From assembly GCA_902776765.1 (NCBI GenBank), contig CACYRP010000006.1:1-64000 (forward strand): a stretch of 64,000 nucleotides of DNA, written 5' to 3'. The position numbers and the translations under genes were made by a program. Position 1 is the first letter of the stretch. Each line of letters starts with the position of its first letter. Under the pieces are notes generated by a model. The model was not told the origin of the DNA. It was given only the letters and a program-made list of their open reading frames with translations, and searched no databases. Shown piece after piece: positions 22,132 to 30,946 of the stretch. The DNA is from Fibrobacter succinogenes (lineage in GTDB: Bacteria > Fibrobacterota > Fibrobacteria > Fibrobacterales > Fibrobacteraceae).

Positions 22132-22137
22132 TGTAAA

Positions 22138-23091
22138 ATGTTAAATGGTATGAAACCGCATTTTTTTATTTGTCTATTCGCTTTGCTCTTGCCGTTTGTT
22201 GCGGCTGCAAAAGAACTTACCGCAATTGGTTTTGTGGAAGACCCAAAGGCGTATGAACATGATGGATATTATATCCGCTTGGCGTTTGTTCGTACGGATA
22301 AAGGATGGTCGCCATCGTGTGATTTTTCCGAAGGCGAAGATGCGGGTGGGATTTTCAAAAATATAAAGTCCTGTTCGCATAAAATCATGAAGCAATCATG
22401 GCAGGTAATTAATGCCGATGGCAAACGCGTTGATGCGGGAACATTGAAGTTTATGCGCCGCAAATGGAGTGAAATCGGACTTGCGAAAAGTTCGCGTTCA
22501 TTAGAAAATAAAATTCAATTTGATTCTTTAAATCGTTCTCTAGAAACATGGAAGGAAAATGGGAAAAGGATGCTCCCATTACTTGCAGTCCCTTTTGGAA
22601 CGAATGTTGAAAAAATAGAACCCGTTGCAAAGAACGGTTCTGTTGAACAAAAAATAAAGGATAAACTTGTAAAACAGTATTTTAGAAAGAAACGGACTAT
22701 TTGCAAATGTGATTCTAACGAAAATCTTATCTCCGAAAGAGATGCCAAGTCAAGCGATGTCGTTATCAAACCGTTAGCAGGGTACAAGGATAACGTATCT
22801 TTTTATGAAGTGCTTATTCCGGACTCATCTGATTGCGGCATTATGGATGACGGGATGGAATTAATGGCTGTAAAAGGTGGCGAAGTTGTAAATCTTTCGG
22901 GAATGTCTGGATTCGCAGACGACCATCCGACTACAACTTCTTTGAGCCTTTTCAATAGATATGTCATTTCAACGAAAAAATTGCAAGATACTGTATATGT
23001 GTTCTTTGCAGGCGGCTATAATCTGGACGGCTACGTTCTGCTGGATTCTGAATTGAACGTGCGCGGAATTAGTACGTGGAATTATCATTAA
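22138..23091 (+). CDS. Secreted protein of unknown function
   Basis: The 317-residue protein has signal peptide MKPHFFICLFALLLPFVAAA (this Met is residue 5 of the longest form). The mature part has scattered cysteines (SCDFSEGED, CSHKIM, TICKCDSN, SDCGIMDDG) and a C-terminal beta-rich region. It shares composition and tandem position with the preceding anchored protein, so the two may act together. No family recognised. Confidence 0.6.
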   Translation: MLNGMKPHFFICLFALLLPFVAAAKELTAIGFVEDPKAYEHDGYYIRLAFVRTDKGWSPSCDFSEGEDAGGIFKNIKSCSHKIMKQSWQVINADGKRVDAGTLKFMRRKWSEIGLAKSSRSLENKIQFDSLNRSLETWKENGKRMLPLLAVPFGTNVEKIEPVAKNGSVEQKIKDKLVKQYFRKKRTICKCDSNENLISERDAKSSDVVIKPLAGYKDNVSFYEVLIPDSSDCGIMDDGMELMAVKGGEVVNLSGMSGFADDHPTTTSLSLFNRYVISTKKLQDTVYVFFAGGYNLDGYVLLDSELNVRGISTWNYH

Positions 23092-23102
23092 GAGAAAAAA
23101 AT

Positions 23103-23507
23103 ATGAGCATCACATACAAAGATATTCACGATTTTTCGGAACAAGACTTAAAAGACCTCTTCCTCTCCGTCGAATGGTCCTCGGGGCATTTCCCCGATAA
23201 GCTCGTGGTCGCGATGAAGAATTTCAAGACCGTCATTTCGGCTTGGGACGGCGAAAAACTCGTCGGCATGATTTGCGCTATGGACGACGGCATCATGAAC
23301 GCCTACGTTCATTACTTGCTCGTGCGTCCCGAATACCAGGGCCAAAGCATCGGCATGGAACTCGTGGAACGTGTCAAGGGAATCTACAAGAACTACCTGC
23401 GCGTAGTCGTGGTCGCCTATAACGAAGAACTCGTCTTCTACGAACACTGTGGTTTCAAGAAAGCCGATGACGCTAGCCCGATGTTTATTACGAGCCTGTG
23501 GACGTAA
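23103..23507 (+). CDS. GNAT-family N-acetyltransferase
   Basis: The 134-residue protein has the GNAT acetyl-CoA fold: VISAWDGEKLVGMICAMDDG, then VHYLLVRPEYQGQSIGMELVERV (motif A, Q/RxxGxG/A variant QGQSIG), and VVVAYNEELVFYEHCGFKKA (motif B). Acceptor unknown. I used the internal ATG at 23103; an upstream ATG overlaps the previous gene. The next reading frame begins immediately after its stop. Confidence 0.85.
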   Translation: MSITYKDIHDFSEQDLKDLFLSVEWSSGHFPDKLVVAMKNFKTVISAWDGEKLVGMICAMDDGIMNAYVHYLLVRPEYQGQSIGMELVERVKGIYKNYLRVVVVAYNEELVFYEHCGFKKADDASPMFITSLWT

Positions 23508-23678
23508 GTGAAAAAGCTCGATTGCTCGCTCGCAAAGCTTGAAACGGTAGATGAAGGCCAGTGCGTGCAAATGATGCATCTCGATTCCTACGATGATGAA
23601 CCTGCTAGCGTGAAATTTATGGATGATTTTATTGCGAAAAACGGTAATCCACCACACGATCAAGAAAGTGTAAAATGA
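23508..23678 (+). pseudogene. Remnant of a GyrI-like domain protein
   Basis: A 56-codon frame begins with GTG directly after the GNAT stop. It reads KLETVDEGQCVQMMHLDSYDD, cut here at 21 for length to KLETVDEGQCVQMMHLDSYD, then EPASVKFMDDFIAKNG. This matches the interior of GyrI-like small-molecule-binding proteins, which normally continue with a Y.....HHEIYLSDP segment; here it stops shortly after NPPHDQ. The N-terminal half is missing too, so this is a decayed gene piece. Confidence 0.6.
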
Positions 23679-23682
23679 AAAA

Positions 23683-23703
23683 AGACCTCCCAAAGGGAGG
23701 TCT
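23683..23703 (-). terminator. Terminator of tRNA-Gly
   Basis: AGACCTCC, CAAA region, GGGAGGTCT, followed on the minus strand by TTTTTT, directly after the tRNA. Confidence 0.85.
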
Positions 23704-23706
23704 AAG

Positions 23707-23778
23707 AGCGGCGGACCGGGATCGAACCGGCAACCATTAGCTTGGAAGGCTAAGGCTCTACCATTGAGCTACCGCCGC
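23707..23778 (-). tRNA. tRNA-Gly (anticodon TCC)
   Basis: Complete cloverleaf on the minus strand: acceptor GCGGCGG/CCGCCGC, D arm GCTCAATGGTAGAGC, anticodon arm TTAGC-CTTCCAA-GCTAA with anticodon TCC (reads GGA), T arm GCCGGTTCGATCCCGGT, discriminator T. CCA is not encoded. A TATAAT box lies at 23790-23795. Confidence 0.96.
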
Positions 23779-23907
23779 GAGCGTGAACAATTATACAAAA
23801 ATATTGCAGTTTTTAAAGGGGTTCTAAAAAAAGTTGTTGGAAAAATATGAAAAAAATTCTAAATTTACGCTCGCATAAACAAAAACAATCATATCGAGGT
23901 AGCATAC

Positions 23908-24519
23908 TTGTTCCCTAATCCGCGCGATCGTCGCATGCCCAACCGTCCCAGCGATGGGACTCGTACCAACGAAGATATCCATATCTCTCCGATTCGTCTC
24001 GTGAAAGAAGATGGCGAAGCTATCATTATCGAGACGAGCAAGGCATTGCAGATGGCGAAAGACGCCGGACTGGACCTTGTGGAAGTCTCCCCGAACGCTA
24101 AGCCGCCTGTCTGCCGCATCATCAACTACGGCAAGTACAAGTTCGAACAACTGAAGAAGGCTAAGGCTGCTAAGGCTAAGCAGCACGTGGTGAAGCTCAA
24201 GGAAATCAAGATGCACCCGAAGACTGCCGAGAACGACTACCAGTACCGCATCAAGCAGGCTGGCGAGTTCTTGCAGGACGGTATGAAGGTGAAGCTTATC
24301 ATGCAGTTCCGTGGACGCGAAATGGCGCACATGGACTACGGCAAGCGCCTGATGGAACGCGCCAAGGAAGACTTGGCCCCGTTTGGCGATTTGGAAATGG
24401 ATTCGCGGGTGGAAGGCAACACAATGCTTTCTATCTACGGTCCGAAACGTGGTGCCGGTAAGAAACAAGACCAGGCACCGAAGCCCGTAACCGAGCCAAA
24501 GGCAGCAGGTGAGGCTTAA
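23908..24519 (+). CDS. infC: Translation initiation factor IF-3
   Basis: The 203-residue protein has the IF3 N-domain (RTNEDIHISPIRLVKEDGEA to VCRIINYGKYKFEQLKKAKA), linker and C-domain (LKEIKMHPKTAENDYQYRIK, FRGREMAHMDYGKRLMERA). A ~20-residue Lys/Pro/Ala-rich tail follows. IF3 binds the 30S subunit and enforces start-codon selection. I chose the TTG at 23908 because GAGGT lies seven bases upstream; a weak start codon fits the known IF3 autoregulation by start-codon discrimination. The alternative ATG at 23935 lacks a good Shine-Dalgarno. First gene of the infC-rpmI-rplT operon. Confidence 0.95.
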   Translation: MFPNPRDRRMPNRPSDGTRTNEDIHISPIRLVKEDGEAIIIETSKALQMAKDAGLDLVEVSPNAKPPVCRIINYGKYKFEQLKKAKAAKAKQHVVKLKEIKMHPKTAENDYQYRIKQAGEFLQDGMKVKLIMQFRGREMAHMDYGKRLMERAKEDLAPFGDLEMDSRVEGNTMLSIYGPKRGAGKKQDQAPKPVTEPKAAGEA

Positions 24520-24540
24520 CTATTAACCTACGAGGTAAAA

Positions 24541-24738
24541 ATGCCTAAAATGAAAACTCACAGCGGTGCTAAGAAGCGCTTCCGCGTGACTGGTTCCGGC
24601 CATGTCAAGTTCAAGCGCGCTGGTATGCGCCACATTCAAGCTAAGATGAACACTAAGCGTAAGCGCAACCTTCGTAAGGGCGCTCTCGTTAAGAAAGTCG
24701 ATACCTATCATGTCAAGCGTCTGCTTGTCGTAGCATAA
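24541..24738 (+). CDS. rpmI: Ribosomal protein bL35
   Basis: The 65-residue, strongly basic protein reads [20 protein letters not shown], then [12 protein letters not shown], the standard bL35 sequence and length. It lies between infC (21 bp upstream, GAGG Shine-Dalgarno) and rplT, the usual order. Confidence 0.98.
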   Translation: MPKMKTHSGAKKRFRVTGSGHVKFKRAGMRHIQAKMNTKRKRNLRKGALVKKVDTYHVKRLLVVA

Positions 24739-24749
24739 GGAGAGTAAGA

Positions 24750-25100
24750 ATGCCACGCGCAAAAACTAGAGTTCCTTCCCGCGAACGCCGCAAAAAAATC
24801 CTCAAGGCCGCCAAGGGTTACTATGGCCGCCGCAAGTCGAACCTTCGCCTTGCTATTGACGCAGTTGCCCACGCCGGTCAGTATGCCTATGCACACCGCC
24901 GCGACAAGAAGGGTGATTTCCGCTCTCTGTGGATCACTCGCTTGAACGCTGCTGTTCGTGAATTCGGCATCAGCTATAGCCAGTTCATTTACAAGCTTTC
25001 CAAGGCTAACATCAACATGAACCGCAAGGTTCTCGCTGACTTGGCCGTCGCCGATCCGGCAGCTTTTGCTAAGGTCGTCGAAATCGTGAAGGCTGCTTAA
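24750..25100 (+). CDS. rplT: Ribosomal protein bL20
   Basis: The 116-residue protein starts [20 protein letters not shown], then [17 protein letters not shown] and [19 protein letters not shown], all bL20 signatures. It binds 23S rRNA early in 50S assembly and in other bacteria represses its own operon. AAGGAGAG precedes the ATG, and a terminator follows. Confidence 0.98.
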   Translation: MPRAKTRVPSRERRKKILKAAKGYYGRRKSNLRLAIDAVAHAGQYAYAHRRDKKGDFRSLWITRLNAAVREFGISYSQFIYKLSKANINMNRKVLADLAVADPAAFAKVVEIVKAA

Positions 25101-25131
25101 GTCCTGACTAAGCGAAAACGCGAGAAATTGC

Positions 25132-25162
25132 GCTCCGCCCCAAAAGGCGGGGCGTTTTTTTT
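25132..25162 (+). terminator. Terminator of infC-rpmI-rplT
   Basis: CTCCGCCCC, AAAA, GGCGGGGCG, followed by T8. Confidence 0.9.
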
Positions 25163-25295
25163 GTGCGATTGAACGACGAATGCTTAGATTGCTTCGTCGG
25201 AACCCTCCTCGCAATGACGTGAACGCGTTGGCTAGCGATAACGTAAACATATCGGCTTGCAATGACGTACAAGGTTGCGTGGTGGCATCTTTTGT

Positions 25296-25318
25296 CCTAA
25301 CCACCAACCACTGACTTA
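25296..25318. repeat. Short 7-bp-period array at the M16 peptidase stop
   Basis: CCTAACC, ACCAACC, ACTGACT, ending in the TTA that is the peptidase stop codon (minus strand TAA). The weakest member of the array family. Confidence 0.45.
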
Positions 25319-26587
25319 GAACAAATCTACGTCCAACACGGTCTTTTTTTTGCTTTTGGGTTCGACAACGGCGATGGAATATTTTGCGGTGCTGAAAAGA
25401 CGGTTGATGGTGGCGAGGACTTCGTCTTCGGTGATGGCGTGGATTTTCTTTTCGACATCGTCCATCGTGTGGAATTCTCCGAGGTGGAGCGTTTGCTCTG
25501 CCATGCGGATGAGACGCTTTTCGGGACTGTCGGCGCCGAGGTGGAGCCCGCCGAGGATGTTCGTTTTGGTGCGTTCGAACTCGTCTTTGATGAACCCGTG
25601 GCGCAGGAATTTCTTGACTTCGGCGACGGAGAGCGCAAGGGCGGTCTTGAGCTGGTGCGGTTCGGTTGCAAGGGCGACACCCCAGTCCACGCAGTCTTTG
25701 TAAAGGTCGGCTGTGGAATAGACGGAGTAGGCGAGGCCTTTGTCTTCGCGGATTTTCTGGAAGAGCCTGCTTGCCATGCCGGCACCCATCGCCACATTGA
25801 AAATTGAAAATGCGCAGCGGTCACGGTCGCTCATGAGGGAACGGTCAAAGCTAAGTCCCCAGAAAAGGTTCGATTGCGTGATGTCGCTTTTCTGCACGAT
25901 TTTTACCCTGCTTTTGGAAGTGTAAATATCGTCGGGCGTAAAACCGTTAATCTTTTTTTGTTCGAATTTTTGTGCACAAAGTTCTACTAGCTCTTTGTGG
26001 TTCACTTTGCCTGATGCAAAAACGTATAGCGGAATTTCGTCGGTGACTTGGTGCCCGTACTTGAGCATTTGCTTGCGCGTGAGTGATTGCACCTGCTTCA
26101 CGTTTCCGGTGATGGAATGTGCGATGCCACAACCCTTGAAATGGATGGCGTTGAAAATGTCGCCTACGAGTTCCTCGGGAATGTCATCGTAGCTGTGGAC
26201 TTCTTCGATGATGACGTGGCGCTCCTTTTCCATTTCTTTTTTATCGAAGCGCGGGTGCATGAGCATGTCCGAAATCACGTCGATGGCAAGCGGAATGTCG
26301 CCGCTTTCGACTTGTGCGTAAAAGCCCGTTTCTTGACGGGTGGTGTACGCTTCAAGATTCCCACCGCGGTCTTCAATGGAATGAGCAATTTCTAACGCGG
26401 AGCGGTTTTCGGTGCCCTTGAAAACGAGATGCTCGTAAAAATGGCTGAGCCCGAATTCGTCCGGAGCTTCGTGCCGGCTCCCTCGTGGAATCCAGACGCC
26501 GACAGCTGCGGAGTAGGCGTGCGGCATGTAATCGGTTAAAATAGTGATTCCGTTTTCGAGTACAGTCTGTTTAATGGTTTGTTTCAT
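25316..26587 (-). CDS. M16-family zinc peptidase
   Basis: The 423-residue protein starts ENGITILTDYMPHAYSAAVG and contains the inverted zinc motif HFYEH (residues 49-53) within GLSHFYEHLVFKGTENR. The downstream third ligand is in RHVIIEEVHSYDD (Glu near residue 129). The C-terminal half has the M16 substrate-holding fold (RLFQKIREDKGLAYSVYS). This is a single-copy mitochondrial-processing-peptidase-like protein of pitrilysin clan ME. No signal peptide, so probably cytoplasmic. Substrate unknown. Monocistronic. Confidence 0.9.
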   Translation of the reverse strand: MKQTIKQTVLENGITILTDYMPHAYSAAVGVWIPRGSRHEAPDEFGLSHFYEHLVFKGTENRSALEIAHSIEDRGGNLEAYTTRQETGFYAQVESGDIPLAIDVISDMLMHPRFDKKEMEKERHVIIEEVHSYDDIPEELVGDIFNAIHFKGCGIAHSITGNVKQVQSLTRKQMLKYGHQVTDEIPLYVFASGKVNHKELVELCAQKFEQKKINGFTPDDIYTSKSRVKIVQKSDITQSNLFWGLSFDRSLMSDRDRCAFSIFNVAMGAGMASRLFQKIREDKGLAYSVYSTADLYKDCVDWGVALATEPHQLKTALALSVAEVKKFLRHGFIKDEFERTKTNILGGLHLGADSPEKRLIRMAEQTLHLGEFHTMDDVEKKIHAITEDEVLATINRLFSTAKYSIAVVEPKSKKKTVLDVDLF

Positions 26588-26756
26588 TTTCTGTAATATG
26601 CGCGTCGTATGGGAGCTAAAAGCCTCGTTTGCGGCTTAACGATAGAAAAATTGAACTAAAAGTAGCAAAAAAACACTCTTTTAACACCCTTTTATTGTTA
26701 TGTAAATTTTTCTAAATTTGCGTTTTGAAAAAAGTTATGACTCACAGGAGAACGAA

Positions 26757-29078
26757 ATGGGTAAAGATTTGAAGGAAATGGCTCTTCAATACCATTCCAT
26801 GGGCAAACCGGGCAAGATTGAAATTGTGCCCACCAAGCCGCACAGCACGCAGACGGACTTGGGACTCGCTTACACGCCGGGTGTTGCATCCCCGTGCCTC
26901 GAAATCGAGCGTGACCAAAACCTTGCTTATGAATATACGGGCAAAGGAAACCTCGTTGCTGTTATTAGTAACGGTACGGCTGTGCTTGGCCTCGGCGATA
27001 TTGGCGCTTTGGCTGGTAAGCCGGTGATGGAAGGCAAGGCTCTCCTCTTCAAGATTTACGCCGGTATCGATGTGTTCGACATCGAAATCAACGAAAAGGA
27101 CCCGAAGAAGTTCATCGAAATCGTGAAGGGCATCGCTCCGACGTTTGGCGGTATCAACCTCGAAGATATCAAGGCTCCGGAATGCTTCGAAATCGAAGAC
27201 ACGCTCAAGGCCGAACTCGATATCCCGGTGATGCACGATGACCAGCACGGTACGGCTATCATTTCTTCTGCAGGCCTTTTGAACGCTATCGAGGTTGCAG
27301 GCAAGAGCATTCGCAACGTGAAGATGGTGGTGAATGGCGCTGGCGCTGCTGCTTGCGCTTGCACTCGCTTGTACTTGTCCCTCGGTCTCAAGAAAGAAAA
27401 TCTTGTGATGTGCGATAGCAAGGGCGTTATCCGCAAGGACCGCAAGGGCCTCACCGAAGCGAAGGCTTTCTTTGCGACCGACCGCACCGACATTGAAACT
27501 CTCGAAGACGCTATGAAGGGCGCCGATGTGTTCGTGGGTCTTTCCAAGGGTAATATTCTCACTCGCGAAATGGTGCGCAGCATGGCGGACCAGCCGATTG
27601 TCTTTGCGCTTGCAAACCCGACTCCGGAAATCAGCTACGAAGAAGCTATGGCAAGCCGTGGCGACCTCATTTTTGCGACAGGCCGTAGCGACTATCCGAA
27701 CCAGGTGAACAATGTTATCGGTTTCCCGTACATTTTCCGTGGCGCACTCGATGTGCGTGCAACGACCATTAACGAACACATGAAGCACGCTGCCGTGCGC
27801 GCTATTGCTGCTCTTGCTCACAAGCCGGTTCCGGATGTGGTGAACATTGCTTACAACGCACAGCGCTTCACGTTCGGTAAGGAATATTTGATCCCGAAGC
27901 CGCTGGACCCGCGCCTCCTCACGGAAGTTTCTATTGCAGTGGCTAAGGCTGCTATCGAAAGTGGCGTGGCCCGCAAGCCGATTACCGATTGGGACGCTTA
28001 CTACGACAAGCTTCGTGACATGATGGGTTACGACAACAAGCTCATCCGTCAGTTCAGCGATACCGCCCGCAGCAATCCGAAGCGTGTCGTGTTTGCCGAA
28101 AGCAACCTCAACATGCTCAAGGCTGCCGTGCAGGCCAAGGCCGAAGGCGTTGCCCACCCGATTATGCTTGGCAACCCGGAACGCATACAAATTATCGCCC
28201 AGCGCGAACAGCTCGACCTTACGGGCATCAAGATTGTAAACCCGCGTTCTCCGGAAGAATTCGAACGCCGTCGCAAGTATGCCGAAATCTATGCCGAAGA
28301 AAATGGTCGTAACGGCGTAACCTTCGAAGAAGCCCGCGACGACATGTTCGAACCGAACCACTTCGGTATGATGATGGTGAAGGTCGGCGATGCCGATGCG
28401 CTCATCACTGGCGGTTACTCCAAGTACAGTGAAACGATCGAACTTGCCAAGGAAATTATCGGTATCCGTCCGGAATACAAGCACTTCGGCGCACTCCACA
28501 TTCTCTCTACCAAGAAGGGAACGTTCTTCCTCGCCGATACTCTCGTGAACCGCGATCCCGATGCCGAAACGCTCGTGGATATCGTCAAGCTCACGCACGA
28601 CGCTGTGCGCTTCTTTGCTCACGAACCGGTGATGGCTATGCTCAGCTACGCTAATTTCGGTTCCGACAAGGAATCTGCTCGCGGTACGGCCAACAAGGCC
28701 CGCGATGCGGTAAAGATGATTCACGAACAGTACCCGGACTACGCTCTCGATGGCGAAATGCAGGTGAACGTGGCGCTCGACAAGGATCTTCGCGACACGA
28801 AGTACCCGTTCAACAAGCTCAAGGGTCAGACCGTGAACACGCTCATTTTCCCGTGCCTCTCTTCTGCAAATACCACTTGCAAGATGCTCCTCGAAATGGG
28901 CGTGGGCGAATCCATTGGTCCTGTGCAGATGGGCTTGAACAAGCCGGTGCACTTCACCGACTCTGACGCCTCCGTGCACGATATCTTCAACCTCACGGTG
29001 GCTGCCGTTATCGACGCCATTGTTCAGGAGAAGAAGGACGAAGAAAAGAACCGCAAAAAGTTCGACAAGATCTGGTAA
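26757..29078 (+). CDS. maeB: NADP-dependent malic enzyme with phosphotransacetylase-like domain
   Basis: The 773-residue protein uses the ATG after CAGGAGAACGAA. Residues 1-165 form the malic N-domain ([37 protein letters not shown]). Residues 166-420 form the NAD(P)-binding part ([34 protein letters not shown]). Residues about 430-770 form a PTA-like domain ([37 protein letters not shown]). This is the MaeB architecture, where the PTA part is regulatory and binds acetyl-CoA. It converts malate to pyruvate and CO2 with NADPH. TAAATTTG at 26713-26720 is a possible promoter element. Confidence 0.95.
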   Translation: MGKDLKEMALQYHSMGKPGKIEIVPTKPHSTQTDLGLAYTPGVASPCLEIERDQNLAYEYTGKGNLVAVISNGTAVLGLGDIGALAGKPVMEGKALLFKIYAGIDVFDIEINEKDPKKFIEIVKGIAPTFGGINLEDIKAPECFEIEDTLKAELDIPVMHDDQHGTAIISSAGLLNAIEVAGKSIRNVKMVVNGAGAAACACTRLYLSLGLKKENLVMCDSKGVIRKDRKGLTEAKAFFATDRTDIETLEDAMKGADVFVGLSKGNILTREMVRSMADQPIVFALANPTPEISYEEAMASRGDLIFATGRSDYPNQVNNVIGFPYIFRGALDVRATTINEHMKHAAVRAIAALAHKPVPDVVNIAYNAQRFTFGKEYLIPKPLDPRLLTEVSIAVAKAAIESGVARKPITDWDAYYDKLRDMMGYDNKLIRQFSDTARSNPKRVVFAESNLNMLKAAVQAKAEGVAHPIMLGNPERIQIIAQREQLDLTGIKIVNPRSPEEFERRRKYAEIYAEENGRNGVTFEEARDDMFEPNHFGMMMVKVGDADALITGGYSKYSETIELAKEIIGIRPEYKHFGALHILSTKKGTFFLADTLVNRDPDAETLVDIVKLTHDAVRFFAHEPVMAMLSYANFGSDKESARGTANKARDAVKMIHEQYPDYALDGEMQVNVALDKDLRDTKYPFNKLKGQTVNTLIFPCLSSANTTCKMLLEMGVGESIGPVQMGLNKPVHFTDSDASVHDIFNLTVAAVIDAIVQEKKDEEKNRKKFDKIW

Positions 29079-29104
29079 TCGGCGCATTTCGCGCTCGCGA
29101 TTTT

Positions 29105-29138
29105 AAAAGTCGCCGCAGGTAAAACTGCGGCGATTTTC
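29105..29138 (+). terminator. Terminator of maeB
   Basis: AAAGTCGCCGCAG, GTAAAA, CTGCGGCGATTTTC: a strong stem with a short T run. Confidence 0.8.
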
Positions 29139-29365
29139 GTATAACCCCAAATAAGCTGCATTGGTTGTTTGTCGAAAGTGTGTTGAGGAAAGTCGGATAA
29201 AATAATGTTATCTGGTTGTACTTTTAGTACAATAATGTCTAAATAAAGTTTTTCTATCGATTTGCATATGGTTGCGAATACTAGCGAAAGTACATAATTG
29301 CATGCGTAATTACGCCAATATGCAGAGAATATTTGTTGTTAATTTGGAAATTCGTAAATGGCTGG
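29139..29365. other. AT-rich intergenic region without a clear gene
   Basis: No convincing coding frame. One inverted repeat, TTGTAC-TTTTA-GTACAA, lies near 29215-29231 and could be a regulatory site or weak hairpin. Otherwise nothing is recognised. Confidence 0.3.
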
Positions 29366-29542
29366 ATGCTGGAAAACTCTGAATGCCAAATGATGCACCC
29401 TTATAAACCGCAATCGACCTATACTTGTGAATATAATTTAGGCGATAATCTTGAAAATTTTATAACCTTTGATACAAGAACATTTGCCGGGTCTGGAGAT
29501 TATTTTTACTTGTATGATGGTAATGGAAATAGTCAAAAATAG
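29366..29542 (+). pseudogene. Possible fragment of an extracellular-domain gene
   Basis: A 58-residue frame without signal peptide or Shine-Dalgarno. Residues QSTYTCEYNLGDNLENFITF and SGDYFYLYDGNGN recall the end of a CUB-like beta-sandwich. It could be a decayed C-terminal piece, or chance. Confidence 0.25.
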
Positions 29543-29611
29543 AAAAGACCCCGTTCTCCATTTTGAATATGCTTTTTGAAGCAACAAAGAAAAAATAAAA
29601 AGGAAACAAAA

Positions 29612-30379
29612 ATGAAAAAAATTCTCTTTTTGATTGTTTTGTTTTATGCCCAGTTGTTTGCTGAAACCTGGAAAGAGTCCAATATATTCCATGGATGGAA
29701 ATACAATCGAGTGTATTTTTCAGATTCTATTGGGCAGACTCTGAAAGAAATCGATCACGATGATTTTTTTGAGGGAATATCTTTTTATTTTCAAGGTTAT
29801 AGTGATTATTACTGGGATCCTGCCGGACAAGTTAATATTGAATGGATAGGAAATGATATTCATGACTCCATTTGGATTTCGAAATATTGGATGGATGATT
29901 CTCTTTTGAATGTTCCTATTGTGGCTGAAGAAAACCTAAATCTTGATGATTTTAGATTGCTTAAAATGGATTCAACACAGCCATTTAAGATATCTTCTAT
30001 AATGGATGAAAGAATAGAGATCCCGTTTGAAACTGTGCGGCTGCAACGTTTTAATTCACTTTATTTTGTTTATAAAAAAGACACTTCATATTATGCTTAT
30101 TGTTTGGCTGTGACTGGAGCGCCTATAGGATGTGATTTTATTCTGTCTTGTGTTTTTCAAAATGATGGAACTCTTAATTTCGGAGAAATTCCATCAGCGG
30201 GTAAGTTGTCTAATGCTTTAGATGGTTGCCCTCTTTCTAGCTTGCCGCCAAGCCTCAATTTAAGAACAAAAGAAAAATATGTATTCCCTTCATACAATGC
30301 TAACGGCAAGCCAGCAAACGGGAATTCTTCTGGTGTATCCCTTCAAAAGGGAATTTCAAAACTAAACTTAAAAAAATGA
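29612..30379 (+). CDS. Secreted protein of unknown function
   Basis: The 255-residue protein has signal peptide MKKILFLIVLFYAQLFA, and AAGGAAACAAAA precedes the ATG. The mature protein is rich in Trp, Tyr, Asp and Ser, suggesting a beta-sandwich (YFQGYSDYYWDPAGQVNIEW). The C-terminal region has two cysteines (GCDFILSC) and a low-complexity end (PANGNSSGVS). AT-rich, like its neighbours. No family recognised; the following gene has an almost identical ribosome-binding region. Confidence 0.65.
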   Translation: MKKILFLIVLFYAQLFAETWKESNIFHGWKYNRVYFSDSIGQTLKEIDHDDFFEGISFYFQGYSDYYWDPAGQVNIEWIGNDIHDSIWISKYWMDDSLLNVPIVAEENLNLDDFRLLKMDSTQPFKISSIMDERIEIPFETVRLQRFNSLYFVYKKDTSYYAYCLAVTGAPIGCDFILSCVFQNDGTLNFGEIPSAGKLSNALDGCPLSSLPPSLNLRTKEKYVFPSYNANGKPANGNSSGVSLQKGISKLNLKK

Positions 30380-30402
30380 TTCCCTAACCATAGGAAACAA
30401 AA

Positions 30403-30744
30403 AAGAAAAGAATAATACTCCTTATTAGTTTGCTATCCTCGATGCTCATGGCCGCGGAGCAATGTAATATTCCCGACAATCCTCCTGGATCTTGTGTACA
30501 AGATGGTTACGTATGCAGGTTGGCGATTGACGTGCGCCAAAATCAAAAAGTAATGGCTTTCTATCTTTATGACGACGCTGCATGTACTCAGCCTTCTACA
30601 ACAGATGCCCTTGCAATGACTCTTGCTGGATCCGTTGCTCTTTCTGCTTATAACAATAGAACGAAAGTATCTGTCATATATACCAAGCATTCTCCAAATA
30701 CTTACGGAGGTCTGCGTCTAAATTCTATATCGACTATGCCATAG
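30403..30744 (+). pseudogene. Small secreted protein with AAG in place of the start codon
   Basis: Codons from 30403 read (K)KRIILLISLLSSMLMAAEQC, a textbook signal peptide, followed by a Cys-containing beta-rich domain to residue about 113. The position where ATG belongs, one spacing after AGGAAACAAAA exactly as in the preceding gene, is AAG (30403-30405). An in-frame TAG lies at 30391. Either the gene has lost its start by one T-to-A change, it starts poorly at an internal TTG/ATG (30430, 30442), which removes half the signal peptide, or the base is a sequencing error. Terminator at 30777. Confidence 0.5.
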
Positions 30745-30776
30745 TAGATAAGTGTTTAAAAAACAAGTTTGTTATG

Positions 30777-30810
30777 CCCGCTTTTTTTTGTAAGCGGGTC
30801 TTTTTTTTCT
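30777..30810 (+). terminator. Rho-independent terminator
   Basis: CCCGCTT, 8-nt T/G loop, AAGCGGG, then T8 after C. It ends the transcript of the two small secreted-protein genes and directly precedes the first operator palindrome. Confidence 0.8.
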
Positions 30811-30811
30811 T

Positions 30812-30834
30812 ATACCGTACAGGGCGTACTGTAT
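30812..30834. promoter_or_regulatory. Operator palindrome of TIGR02147 cassette 1
   Basis: ATACCGTAC-AGGGC-GTACTGTAT, nine-base arms with one mismatch. Its second arm recurs as GTACTGTAG at 30898-30906, four bases upstream of the -35 box, 72 bp away (about seven helical turns). Confidence 0.55.
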
Positions 30835-30897
30835 ATTGTTAAAATACGTTTTTTTAATAAATAAAAATGCCTAAATTTTAATAAAAAGCTAAAAAAT

Positions 30898-30939
30898 GTA
30901 CTGTAGATTATTGACTTTTGATTTTTTGTAGAGTATATT
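30898..30939 (+). promoter_or_regulatory. Half-site and promoter of TIGR02147 cassette 1
   Basis: Half-site GTACTGTAG (30898-30906), four bases, -35 TTGACT (30911-30916), 17-bp spacer, -10 TATATT (30934-30939). The GTG start is seven bases after the -10, implying a leaderless mRNA. Confidence 0.65.
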
Positions 30940-30946
30940 TGTTTAT

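Noticed and set aside
26742-29087. Long minus-strand open frame opposite maeB
   Set aside because: It is an antisense shadow of maeB: His/Val/Glu-rich composition without motifs, and the sense frame is a full malic enzyme.
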